This document shows, piece after piece, positions 1-5,659 of a stretch of DNA of 7,320 bases (positions are counted from its first letter, which is position 1; every line of letters begins with the position of its first letter). The translations under genes were made by a program, and so were the position numbers. This DNA is from JARRNJ01 sp037385045 (lineage in GTDB: Bacteria > Pseudomonadota > Gammaproteobacteria > JASBUN01): positions 1 through 7,320 of the forward strand of contig JARRNJ010000101.1 in NCBI GenBank assembly GCA_037385045.1, written 5' to 3'. The notes under the pieces are model-generated. The model searched no databases and was not told the DNA's origin. It saw nothing but the letters and a program-made list of their open reading frames with translations.

Positions 1-339
1 GACGACGTCGGCCCTGCCGAGGCCGGGGCCGCCAGGCAACGCGCTTGGCAGGCGATCGTGCAATGTTCGCAGCAGATGCTCGAGCTGGCGCGCCAGCAGC
101 AGTGGAACCAGGTCATCGGACTGCAGGCACACCGTCAGCGCCAGATCGAACGGTTTTTTGCCACACCCCCGCGGGTGGATGAGGCCGCCTGGATTGAAAC
201 GGGGATACGGGCTGTCCTGGCGGCGGACCGGGGCACTATGGACCTGGGGAAGCAGGGCATGCGCGCGCTCACCTCGGAACTGCAGGGTTTCGAGGTGGGA
301 CGGCGCGCGATTCGCGCCTACAATCTGTGCAGCGGCTGA
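1..339 (+). CDS. fliT: FliT-family flagellar export chaperone (5' end outside window)
   Basis: The frame is open from the window edge to a TGA at 337-339, giving 112 visible residues, so the true start may lie upstream; the GTG at 58 is only an internal option. FliT proteins are small, all-helical cytoplasmic chaperones of about 100-125 residues that bind the filament-cap protein FliD and deliver it to the flagellar export gate. Visible signs are a helical N-terminal part with the pattern W-x(6)-S-x-x-ML-E-LA-x(4)-W, then a conserved R-Q-x-x-I-E-x-FF stretch, an acidic helix with a single D, and a C-terminal helix ending G-RR-A-x-x-AY. There is no signal peptide or membrane segment. Position supports the call: fliD-fliS-fliT normally lies directly before fleQ in this type of cluster. 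Family assignment is by pattern and context, because FliT sequences diverge strongly. The equivalent gene in Pseudomonas is sometimes called fleP. Confidence 0.75.
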   Translation, partial: DDVGPAEAGAARQRAWQAIVQCSQQMLELARQQQWNQVIGLQAHRQRQIERFFATPPRVDEAAWIETGIRAVLAADRGTMDLGKQGMRALTSELQGFEVGRRAIRAYNLCSG

Positions 340-454
340 AGCGTCCGCGCAGACGGAGTCCGTTGTGCAACCTATGCCGGGACAGGTTCCGTTTGCGGGA
401 GCGGTACCGTGTTCGGGTTGACCCCACGCCGCCACAGCCGGCATCGGGATCGAT

Positions 455-460
455 GGAGGT
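455..460 (+). promoter_or_regulatory. Strong ribosome binding site fixing a GTG start
   Basis: GGAGGT lies 9 bases before the GTG at 470. No ATG occurs in that frame until codon 95, so this near-perfect Shine-Dalgarno sequence decides the start of the PilZ-like gene. The rest of the 130-base gap after fliT (340-469) shows no convincing promoter or terminator, so read-through from fliT is plausible. Confidence 0.7.
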
Positions 461-469
461 CCAGCGCCA

Positions 470-1051
470 GTGAACACAGAATCACCGTCGGACCCATTGG
501 GCGAGGGCATCGTCTACGCCGACCGCCATCCGCTCACCTGGGAACAGCTGTCCGCACCGCCGGCGGCCGAGGAACTGGCGCGCTGGAATGCGGCCAGCGA
601 GCAAGTGCTGCGCCTGGTGGCGGCGCTGGAAGATCATTGGGCCGAACCCATCGATGAGCCCTACGGCCCCCAGGGCCACGAGCTGGCTAGGCTCGACTTC
701 AAGCTCAATCTGGTGCTGGAGCTGGTGAGCCAACTGGTGCGCCGTCAAGTGCCGATGCCCGAGCGCCGCGAGATCCGGCTCAATGGCAACGGCGTCCAGT
801 GGGAGAGCACCGGGGACGCCCCGCCCGATGGCAGTCACGTGCGCGTGTTCCTCCACCTGCATGACAACCTGCCGCGTGCGCTGGAACTACCCGGGCGGGT
901 GGTCGAACGGACGCCGACCGACGCGGGGGAATGCGTCACGGTGCGCTTCGAAGGCCTCAGTGAGTCGGTGCAGGATCTGCTGGACAAGCTCATTTTCCGG
1001 CACCACCGGCGCTCCATTGCCCACAGCCGGCCCACCCGCGGCCCGGCTTGA
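470..1051 (+). CDS. PilZ-like domain protein with degenerate c-di-GMP motif, flagellar locus
   Basis: A 193-residue soluble protein starting at GTG. Residues about 33-95 are predicted helical (residues 70-92 alternate hydrophobic and charged positions), and residues about 97-180 look like a PilZ beta-barrel. Sequence signs are RREIR (99-103), then LNGNGVQW (104-111) where canonical PilZ domains have D/N-x-S-x-x-G, a strand HVRVFLHL (123-130), and a typical PilZ end, VRF-x-GLS-x(5)-LL-x-K-LIFRHHRR. The DxS signature aligns as R-L-N, and the RxxxR motif touches the strand instead of lying some 20 residues before it. c-di-GMP binding by the usual mode is therefore doubtful. The layout of extra helices plus a degenerate barrel recalls the atypical PilZ group exemplified by Xanthomonas XC6012, which I recall as a tetramer lacking ligand binding. 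PilZ genes occur between fliT and fleQ in several gammaproteobacteria; a role in flagellar assembly or motor control is inferred from position only. Confidence 0.7.
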   Translation: MNTESPSDPLGEGIVYADRHPLTWEQLSAPPAAEELARWNAASEQVLRLVAALEDHWAEPIDEPYGPQGHELARLDFKLNLVLELVSQLVRRQVPMPERREIRLNGNGVQWESTGDAPPDGSHVRVFLHLHDNLPRALELPGRVVERTPTDAGECVTVRFEGLSESVQDLLDKLIFRHHRRSIAHSRPTRGPA

Positions 1052-1098
1052 TCCGACCCTCCGTTACCCTGGCGCGGCGCCCGATCGCGCCGCTCCGT

Positions 1099-1130
1099 CC
1101 CGACGCGCGCTGCATTCGCGCGCCGTCGGG
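1099..1130 (+). terminator. GC-rich hairpin, possible terminator after the PilZ-like gene
   Basis: CCCGACG (1099-1105) pairs with CGTCGGG (1124-1130), and CGCGC (1106-1110) pairs with GCGCG (1118-1122). One C (1123) is bulged and the loop has seven bases. That is 12 base pairs, nearly all G-C, 48 bases past the PilZ-like stop codon. The nearest T run (1146-1150) is about 16 bases beyond the stem, so it is not a classical intrinsic terminator; it may act as a weak terminator or an RNA-stabilising end. Confidence 0.4.
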
Positions 1131-1148
1131 CCAGGTGATGACGAGTTT

Positions 1149-1177
1149 TTGACATCGCCCGCCATGAGTGCTTAACT
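1149..1177 (+). promoter_or_regulatory. Possible sigma70-type promoter of fleQ
   Basis: A perfect -35 hexamer TTGACA (1149-1154) is followed after 17 bases by TTAACT (1172-1177), which matches only three of six positions of the -10 consensus. It sits in the most AT-rich part of the gap, just beyond the hairpin, and would give a fleQ leader of roughly 170 bases. P. aeruginosa fleQ is known to use sigma70 and not sigma54. The weak -10 keeps confidence moderate to low. Confidence 0.4.
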
Positions 1178-1353
1178 ACCCGCATAAGTAAAGACAAGCT
1201 GGATGGTTTTGCATCGTGCAACGCCGTAATGGCGTCGACGCAGCCCGCTGCAGCCGGCCGGCGCCCGACACGGGCTCCGGGCGGGATGCCGACGGCGGTT
1301 GAGTGCGAAGCGGTCCGGCGCTGGTTCCGAAAGCGGACGATGGGCGAATCCAC

Positions 1354-2808
1354 ATGACCGATGAAGTCGCTGCGGTAGACCCCCATAGCGAAGGAAAAGT
1401 GCTGGTCATCGATGCAGATGTGGAACGCAGCCGCGAGCTGCGCACAGTGCTCGAATTTATCGACTGCAGCCCGGTGGTGGCGAACGACGATCAAAGCTGG
1501 CGTGAGCGCGTCCACGACGCCGATGTGCTGCAGGCGGTTCTGCTGGGCAATTGCGATCTGGCCCGGGTGGCCAGGGAGCTGGAGAAGTACGATCCGCACA
1601 CGCCGCTGATCGTGCTGAAGCCGCAGGACCAGGACCCGCCCCAACCCGACGTCGGGCGGCCGGTGCTCGGGCATGTGGATGTCCCGTTTCGGTACTCCAA
1701 CCTCAGCAACGCCCTGCACAAGGCCCAGGTCTACCGCGCCAGTCGCCAGGACGGCGGGCAGCGTCGCCCGGTGGAGTTGTTCCGCAGCCTCGTGGGTACC
1801 AGCCGCAAGACCAAGCAGATCCGCCGGCTGATCGAGCAGGTGGCCGGCTCCGACGCCACCGTACTGGTGCTGGGCGAGTCGGGAACCGGCAAGGAGGTGG
1901 TGGCCCGCAACATCCATTACTATTCCAACCGCCGCAACGAGCCGTTCGTACCCATCAACTGTGGCGCGATTCCCCCGGATCTGCTCGAAAGCGAGCTGTT
2001 CGGCCACGAAAAGGGCGCGTTCACCGGCGCCATCAGCGCCCGTCAGGGTCGCTTCGAGATGGCCGAGGGCGGCACCCTGTTCCTGGACGAAATCGGCGAT
2101 ATGCCGCTGTCCATGCAGGTCAAGCTGCTGCGGGTGTTGCAGGAGCGGACCTTCGAGCGGGTCGGCAGCAACAAGAGCATCACCACCGATGTGCGGATCG
2201 TCGCCGCCACCCACCGCAACCTCGAGGACCTGATTGCCGAGGGCAAATTCCGCGAGGACCTTTACTACCGCTTAAACGTGTTTCCCATCGACATGCCGCC
2301 CCTGCGCGAGCGTGTCGAAGATATTCCTTTGCTGATCAATGAGTTGATTGCGCGCATCGAGCATGAGAAGCGCGGTTCCGTGCGCCTGACGCCGGCCGCC
2401 ACCATGGCCCTGTGCCAATACAAGTGGCCCGGCAATGTGCGCGAGCTGGCCAACCTGATCGAACGCCTTGCCATCCTGTTTCCGTTCGGCGTGGTCGATA
2501 TCAAGGACCTGCCGGAAAAATTCCGACCCGACGATTCCAGCGCTTCGGCCATTTACGCCGATGTGGCCGAGTCGTCAGCGCCGCTCCAGCTGTCGCCCGA
2601 CCCACTGGATGCCCGTTTGCCCCGGGACGGGATCAATCTCAAGGAGCACCTGAGCAACCTGGAGATCAGCCTCATTCGCCAGGCGCTGCAGGAGGCCGAC
2701 GGCGTGGTCGCTCACGCGGCCAAGCTGCTCGACATGCGCCGCACGACCCTCGTCGAAAAATTGCGCAAGTACGGCCTGCATCGCGGTCTTGACGCGTCGA
2801 CTAATTGA
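1354..2808 (+). CDS. fleQ: Flagellar master regulator FleQ, sigma54-dependent activator
   Basis: A 484-residue cytoplasmic enhancer-binding protein that, with RpoN, activates early flagellar genes and in Pseudomonas also controls biofilm genes in response to c-di-GMP. The N-terminal FleQ receiver-like domain (about 15-125) has G65 where a phosphorylatable Asp would end strand 3, so it is not a phospho-receiver. The AAA+ domain has Walker A GESGTGKE (174-181), GAFTGA sigma54 loop (221-226), Walker B TLFLDE (241-246), and arginine-finger region FREDLYYR (299-306). The C-terminal Fis-type helix-turn-helix is about 450-475 (AAKLLDMRRTTLVEKLRKYG). c-di-GMP contacts known from P. aeruginosa are all present at the same numbers as I recall: LFRS 142-145, R185/N186 after Walker A, and E330/R334. 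This agreement favours the ATG at 1354 over the in-frame GTG at 1303, although the Shine-Dalgarno before 1354 is weak. The Vibrio orthologue is FlrA. Confidence 0.95.
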   Translation: MTDEVAAVDPHSEGKVLVIDADVERSRELRTVLEFIDCSPVVANDDQSWRERVHDADVLQAVLLGNCDLARVARELEKYDPHTPLIVLKPQDQDPPQPDVGRPVLGHVDVPFRYSNLSNALHKAQVYRASRQDGGQRRPVELFRSLVGTSRKTKQIRRLIEQVAGSDATVLVLGESGTGKEVVARNIHYYSNRRNEPFVPINCGAIPPDLLESELFGHEKGAFTGAISARQGRFEMAEGGTLFLDEIGDMPLSMQVKLLRVLQERTFERVGSNKSITTDVRIVAATHRNLEDLIAEGKFREDLYYRLNVFPIDMPPLRERVEDIPLLINELIARIEHEKRGSVRLTPAATMALCQYKWPGNVRELANLIERLAILFPFGVVDIKDLPEKFRPDDSSASAIYADVAESSAPLQLSPDPLDARLPRDGINLKEHLSNLEISLIRQALQEADGVVAHAAKLLDMRRTTLVEKLRKYGLHRGLDASTN

Positions 2809-2809
2809 C
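2796..2809 (+). promoter_or_regulatory. FleQ-box-like element upstream of fleSR
   Basis: GTCGACTAATTGAC spans the fleQ stop codon. Against the Pseudomonas FleQ box as I recall it (about GTCaNTAAAtTGAC), 10 of the 12 well-defined positions match. It also has an imperfect GTC...GAC dyad. Its centre lies about 86 bases before the predicted fleSR transcription start, a normal enhancer distance for a sigma54 activator. Binding by this FleQ is inferred. Confidence 0.5.
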
Positions 2810-2823
2810 GTCGCATTCGACGT
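2808..2823 (+). repeat. Perfect 6-bp inverted repeat after fleQ
   Basis: ACGTCG (2808-2813) and CGACGT (2818-2823) are separated by CATT. It overlaps the last two bases of the FleQ-box-like element and lies about 40 bases before the -24 element of fleSR. No T run follows, so it is not a terminator. It could be part of an operator or be fortuitous. Confidence 0.35.
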
Positions 2824-2862
2824 TCATCTCTAACCTACTGATTCCAATAGCCGGCAACCGCC

Positions 2863-2877
2863 GGGCACGGTTCTTGC
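2863..2877 (+). promoter_or_regulatory. Sigma54 (-24/-12) promoter of fleSR
   Basis: GGGCACGGTTCTTGC matches the TGGCAC-N5-TTGC consensus at 9 of 10 fixed positions. The invariant GG (2864-2865) and GC (2876-2877) are exactly ten bases apart. Transcription should start near 2889, giving a leader of about 62 bases. fleSR of Pseudomonas and flrBC of Vibrio are known to depend on RpoN with FleQ/FlrA. Confidence 0.8.
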
Positions 2878-2896
2878 CTTCTTTGCTGCCAGAGTC

Positions 2897-2918
2897 GCCG
2901 GGTGTCCACAAACCCGGC
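2897..2918 (+). promoter_or_regulatory. GC hairpin in the fleS 5' leader
   Basis: GCCGGGT (2897-2903) pairs perfectly with ACCCGGC (2912-2918) around an eight-base loop. The hairpin would begin about 8 bases into the predicted fleSR mRNA. The following A-rich single-stranded stretch carries three GGA motifs (2921, 2941, 2947), one of them in the Shine-Dalgarno AGGA (2940-2943). It may stabilise the mRNA or be a binding site for a regulator such as CsrA/RsmA; that role is speculative. Confidence 0.4.
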
Positions 2919-2950
2919 ACGGAAACAAGAACACGCAGCAGGAACCGGAA

Positions 2951-4192
2951 ATGGAGCAACATGCCGACGTCCGTGCCCGCCAGCTGGAAGACGCCTTCCA
3001 GCTGTTCACGCAAATGTCCTCGCAGCTCGAGGCGTCGTACCGGGTGCTGGAGAACCGGGTCGCGCGACTGAACGAGGAGCTGGCCGCCGCCCGCAGCGAG
3101 CGCCTGCGGCAGTTGGCTGAAAAAGAGCGTCTGGCGCACCGGCTGGAGCGTTTGCTGGACCTGCTGCCCGGCGGCATTGTGGTAGTCGACGGTGCCGGTG
3201 TTATCAGCGACTGCAATCCCGCGGCGGCCGAACTTCTGGGCGAGCCGCTGTTGGGCGTTGCCTGGCGCGACGTGGTCGCCCGGGCGCTGCAGCCTTACTC
3301 CGAGGATGGCGGGGAGGTGAGCCTGCGCGACGGGCGCAAGCTCAGCATCTCCACCCGCACGCTGGACCCGGAGCCCGGCCGCATCATTCTACTCATGGAC
3401 GTCACCGAGCAGCACGCCCTGCAGGCTATGCTCAATCGCCATCGGCGCCTGTCCGCCATGGGTGAGATGGCGGCGGGGCTCGCCCATCAGATCCGCACGC
3501 CATTGGCCACGGCGCTGTTGTACGTCTCGCATCTGGGTGCGGACGGCCTCGCCGACCACGAGCGCGAGCGCTTTGCCGGCAAGGCCATCGGTCGGCTGCG
3601 GCATCTGGAGCGAATGGTCAACGACATGCTGCAGTTCGCCCGCGACGGCTCGTTCGACATGGAGGACGTCGACCTCGAATTGCTGGTGCACGATCTGCGC
3701 CAGACCCTGGAGCCGCAACTCCAGGCCGCCGCAGGCCAGTTGTCGTTTGTCAACTCCGCACCGGGTGCCCGCCTGCGCGGCAACCCCGAAGCGCTGCTCA
3801 GTGCTCTGCTGAATCTTGCCGGCAACGCCATGGATGCCCGCAGCGAGGGGCTGCGGCTGCAGCTGGACGCCAGCTATACCGGAGAGCGCGATGTATTGCT
3901 GCGCTTGTCGGACAACGGACCGGGTATACCGGCCGACATCCGCGAGCGGTTGTTCACGCCGTTTTTTACCACGCGCCCCAACGGCACCGGGCTGGGACTC
4001 GCCGTGGTGCGTGCCATTGTGCTGGCCCATGAAGGGGACGTCTGGCTCCAGTCCAGCTCGTCGTCGGGCAGCGTGTTTACCCTGAGAATTCCCACCGCCG
4101 ACCGGCATGGTGTGCTGCCGAGCGGGAGCGATGCCACGTCGGCCGACGCGGGCCGGCTCCCGGCGACCACCCGGGTACAGAACTGTGCATGA
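2951..4192 (+). CDS. fleS: Cytoplasmic sensor histidine kinase FleS
   Basis: A 413-residue kinase that phosphorylates FleR in the second tier of the flagellar hierarchy. It has no signal peptide or membrane segment, so it acts in the cytoplasm, as do Pseudomonas FleS and Vibrio FlrB. Order of parts: N-terminal coiled-coil-like helix rich in E, R, L and A (about 1-68), PAS domain (about 69-155, beginning LLPGGIVVVD), HisKA dimerisation domain with phospho-acceptor H179 in AGLAHQIRTPLA, and an HATPase domain with N-box N288/N292 (NLAGNAMDA), G1 box DNGPGIP (321-327), F-box FTPFFTT (335-341) and G2 box GTGLGL (345-350). A variable Ser/Ala-rich tail follows from about 385. The ATG at 2951 has AGGA seven bases upstream. 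It is first in a two-gene unit with fleR, whose start lies 12 bases after the fleS stop. The signal sensed by the PAS domain is unknown. Confidence 0.93.
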   Translation: MEQHADVRARQLEDAFQLFTQMSSQLEASYRVLENRVARLNEELAAARSERLRQLAEKERLAHRLERLLDLLPGGIVVVDGAGVISDCNPAAAELLGEPLLGVAWRDVVARALQPYSEDGGEVSLRDGRKLSISTRTLDPEPGRIILLMDVTEQHALQAMLNRHRRLSAMGEMAAGLAHQIRTPLATALLYVSHLGADGLADHERERFAGKAIGRLRHLERMVNDMLQFARDGSFDMEDVDLELLVHDLRQTLEPQLQAAAGQLSFVNSAPGARLRGNPEALLSALLNLAGNAMDARSEGLRLQLDASYTGERDVLLRLSDNGPGIPADIRERLFTPFFTTRPNGTGLGLAVVRAIVLAHEGDVWLQSSSSSGSVFTLRIPTADRHGVLPSGSDATSADAGRLPATTRVQNCA

Positions 4193-4196
4193 GGAG
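4192..4196 (+). promoter_or_regulatory. Ribosome binding site deciding the fleR start
   Basis: AGGAG overlaps the last base of the fleS stop codon and lies 8 bases before the ATG at 4205. The in-frame GTG at 4199 is only 2 bases away and so is an unlikely start. The close packing implies translational coupling of fleS and fleR. Confidence 0.7.
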
Positions 4197-4204
4197 ATGT
4201 GCCG

Positions 4205-5554
4205 ATGAGCCAAGGCGCTGTATTGGTAGTTGAAGACGATCTTTCGCTTCGCGAAGCACTGTGCGACACGTTGGAGCTGGCCGGCTATCCGGTGATACCG
4301 GCCACCGACGGTCGTGCCGCCATCGATCTCCTGGGCAGGGAGGACGTTCGTATGGTGGTCAGCGACGTACAGATGCGGCCGATGGACGGCCACAGTCTTC
4401 TAAAACGCATCAAGGCGCAGCACCCGGACCTTCCGGTGGTGCTGATGACTGCCTACGGGACCATCCAGAAGGCCGTTGAGGCGATGCGCGACGGCGCCGT
4501 TGATTATCTGGTGAAACCGTTTGAAGCCGGAGTGTTGGTCGACATGGTCAGCCGGCTGGTGGCCGAAACGCCGGTCAACGCCGGTCCGGACCTGGTGGCC
4601 GAGGATGAGCAGACCCGGGCCCTGGTGGCCCTGGCGTCGCGGGTCGCTGCCACTGACGCAACGGTATTGATTACCGGCCAGAGCGGCACCGGCAAAGAGG
4701 TGTTTGCCCGTTACATTCATGACAACTCGCCGCGCGCCGAGCGGCCGTTCGTGGCCATCAACTGTGCGGCCATTCCGGAGAACATGCTCGAAGCAGTGCT
4801 GTTCGGCTATGAGAAGGGTGCTTTCACCGGCGCCTACCAGTCCAACCCGGGCAAATTCGAACAGGCCAACGGCGGCACCCTGCTGCTGGACGAAATCTCG
4901 GAGATGGACCTCAGTCTGCAGGCCAAGCTGTTGCGGGTGCTGCAGGAGCGGGAGGTGGAGCGCCTCGGCGGGCGCAAGGTCATCCCGCTGGATGTGCGCG
5001 TCATCGCCACATCCAATCGCAGCCTGCATCAGGAGGTGGCGGGGGGAAGGTTCCGCGAGGACCTGTTCTACCGGTTGAGCGTGTTTCCCCTGCACCTGGC
5101 GCCGTTGGCGCGCCGCCGTCTCGATATCCTGCCGCTGGCCCAACGTATGATCGACCGCCGCTGCCGGGACCTGGGCAGCGTGCCGCAGCTCTCCGACGCC
5201 GCCGTGCAGCGGCTGCTGCATCACCCCTGGCCGGGCAACGTTCGGGAACTGGACAATGTGATCCAGCGGGCGCTGATTCTCAAGACCGGGGACGCCATCC
5301 TGCCGCAGGACGTGGTGTTCGAGCACGTGGCGCCGCAATCGGTTGACGAGGCCCGGCCGGCCGACCGGCAGGAGGAGCAGCGGCCGGAGTTGAACAGGGA
5401 TCTCAAGAGCCGCGAGCAGGCACTGATCCTGGAAGCCCTGCATGCCGCCAAGGGCAGCCGTAAGGCGGCGGCCGAGCGCCTGGGCATCAGCCCGCGCACA
5501 CTGCGCTACAAGTTGGCGCGGTTGCGCGATGCCGGCATCGAGGTGCCGGCCTGA
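4205..5554 (+). CDS. fleR: NtrC-family flagellar response regulator FleR
   Basis: A 449-residue response regulator and sigma54 activator; after phosphorylation by FleS it switches on later basal-body, hook and motor genes. The receiver domain (1-118) has acidic pocket E10/D11/D12, phospho-acceptor D54, T82 and K104. The AAA+ domain (about 130-365) has Walker A GQSGTGKE (158-165), GAFTGA (205-210), Walker B TLLLDE (225-230) and FREDLFYR (283-290). A charged linker leads to a Fis-type helix-turn-helix (about 417-440, SRKAAAERLGISPRTLRYKL). Two oddities: Walker A carries Gln159 where most family members have Glu, and the usual PLRER-x-x-DI segment reads PLARRRLDI (300-308). Catalytic Lys, Walker B acids and arginine-finger region remain, so the protein is probably active. 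The Vibrio orthologue is FlrC. It is followed after 16 bases by the fliE promoter. Confidence 0.94.
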   Translation: MSQGAVLVVEDDLSLREALCDTLELAGYPVIPATDGRAAIDLLGREDVRMVVSDVQMRPMDGHSLLKRIKAQHPDLPVVLMTAYGTIQKAVEAMRDGAVDYLVKPFEAGVLVDMVSRLVAETPVNAGPDLVAEDEQTRALVALASRVAATDATVLITGQSGTGKEVFARYIHDNSPRAERPFVAINCAAIPENMLEAVLFGYEKGAFTGAYQSNPGKFEQANGGTLLLDEISEMDLSLQAKLLRVLQEREVERLGGRKVIPLDVRVIATSNRSLHQEVAGGRFREDLFYRLSVFPLHLAPLARRRLDILPLAQRMIDRRCRDLGSVPQLSDAAVQRLLHHPWPGNVRELDNVIQRALILKTGDAILPQDVVFEHVAPQSVDEARPADRQEEQRPELNRDLKSREQALILEALHAAKGSRKAAAERLGISPRTLRYKLARLRDAGIEVPA

Positions 5555-5570
5555 CCGGGCGCGGGTGGGA

Positions 5571-5586
5571 TGGCGCAATTAGTGCA
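5571..5586 (+). promoter_or_regulatory. Sigma54 (-24/-12) promoter of fliE/fliF
   Basis: TGGCGCAATTAGTGCA matches TGGCAC-N5-TTGCA at 9 of 11 fixed positions, with GG (5572-5573) and GC (5584-5585) exactly ten bases apart. The predicted start near 5597 leaves a leader of about 63 bases. fliE operons in Pseudomonas and Vibrio are RpoN-dependent and activated by FleQ/FlrA or FleR/FlrC; which activator acts here is not shown by the sequence. Confidence 0.75.
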
Positions 5587-5628
5587 TAGTTCAGTGGTGT
5601 TGGCGGGGCAGCCGGTGCGTAAGCCGTA

Positions 5629-5645
5629 GCGTCCCGATTTGACGC
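5629..5645 (+). promoter_or_regulatory. Small hairpin next to the fliE ribosome binding site
   Basis: GCGTC (5629-5633) pairs with GACGC (5641-5645) around a seven-base loop. It abuts the Shine-Dalgarno GGAGAG (5646-5651), which is 8 bases before the ATG at 5660. Five base pairs is short; an effect on fliE translation is possible but unproven. Confidence 0.25.
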
Positions 5646-5659
5646 GGAGAGCAGGATCC

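Larger units (their letters stand above)
1052..1353 (+). other. 302-base non-coding region between PilZ-like gene and fleQ
   Basis: No frame here looks like a gene. It holds a strong GC hairpin (1099-1130), a short T run (1146-1150), a TTGACA hexamer (1149-1154), a more AT-rich patch (about 1146-1213) of the kind expected at a promoter, and a small hairpin with ACGCC (1221-1225) pairing to GGCGT (1231-1235). The last 100 bases before fleQ are very GC-rich. I found no -24/-12 pair with correct spacing, which fits fleQ being transcribed from a housekeeping-type promoter as in Pseudomonas. Confidence 0.6.

Noticed and set aside
58..60. GTG as the start of fliT
   Set aside because: The upstream frame is open to the window edge and residues before it (including W16) fit the FliT N-terminal helix, so the gene most likely begins earlier.
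1140..1153. FleQ-box-like GAC...TTGAC overlapping the putative fleQ -35 element
   Set aside because: Only one half-site matches well (7 of 12 positions); autoregulation by FleQ cannot be argued from it.
1200..1212. TGGATGGTTTTGC as a sigma54 promoter for fleQ
   Set aside because: GG and GC are only eight bases apart, where ten are required.
1303..1353. Upstream in-frame GTG as the fleQ start
   Set aside because: It adds 17 residues unlike FleQ N-termini and lacks a convincing ribosome binding site; ATG 1354 gives motif numbering that matches P. aeruginosa FleQ.
835..2214. Long minus-strand open frame opposite the PilZ-like gene and fleQ
   Set aside because: It is the antisense of well-supported genes; in GC-rich DNA such frames are common, and the translation resembles no family I know.
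4400..5578. Long minus-strand open frame opposite fleR
   Set aside because: Antisense shadow of fleR caused by GC-rich third positions; low-complexity His/Gln/Arg-rich product.
5604..5618. Second sigma54-like element before fliE
   Set aside because: Only the GG/GC core and a few bases match; the element at 5571-5586 is much better.
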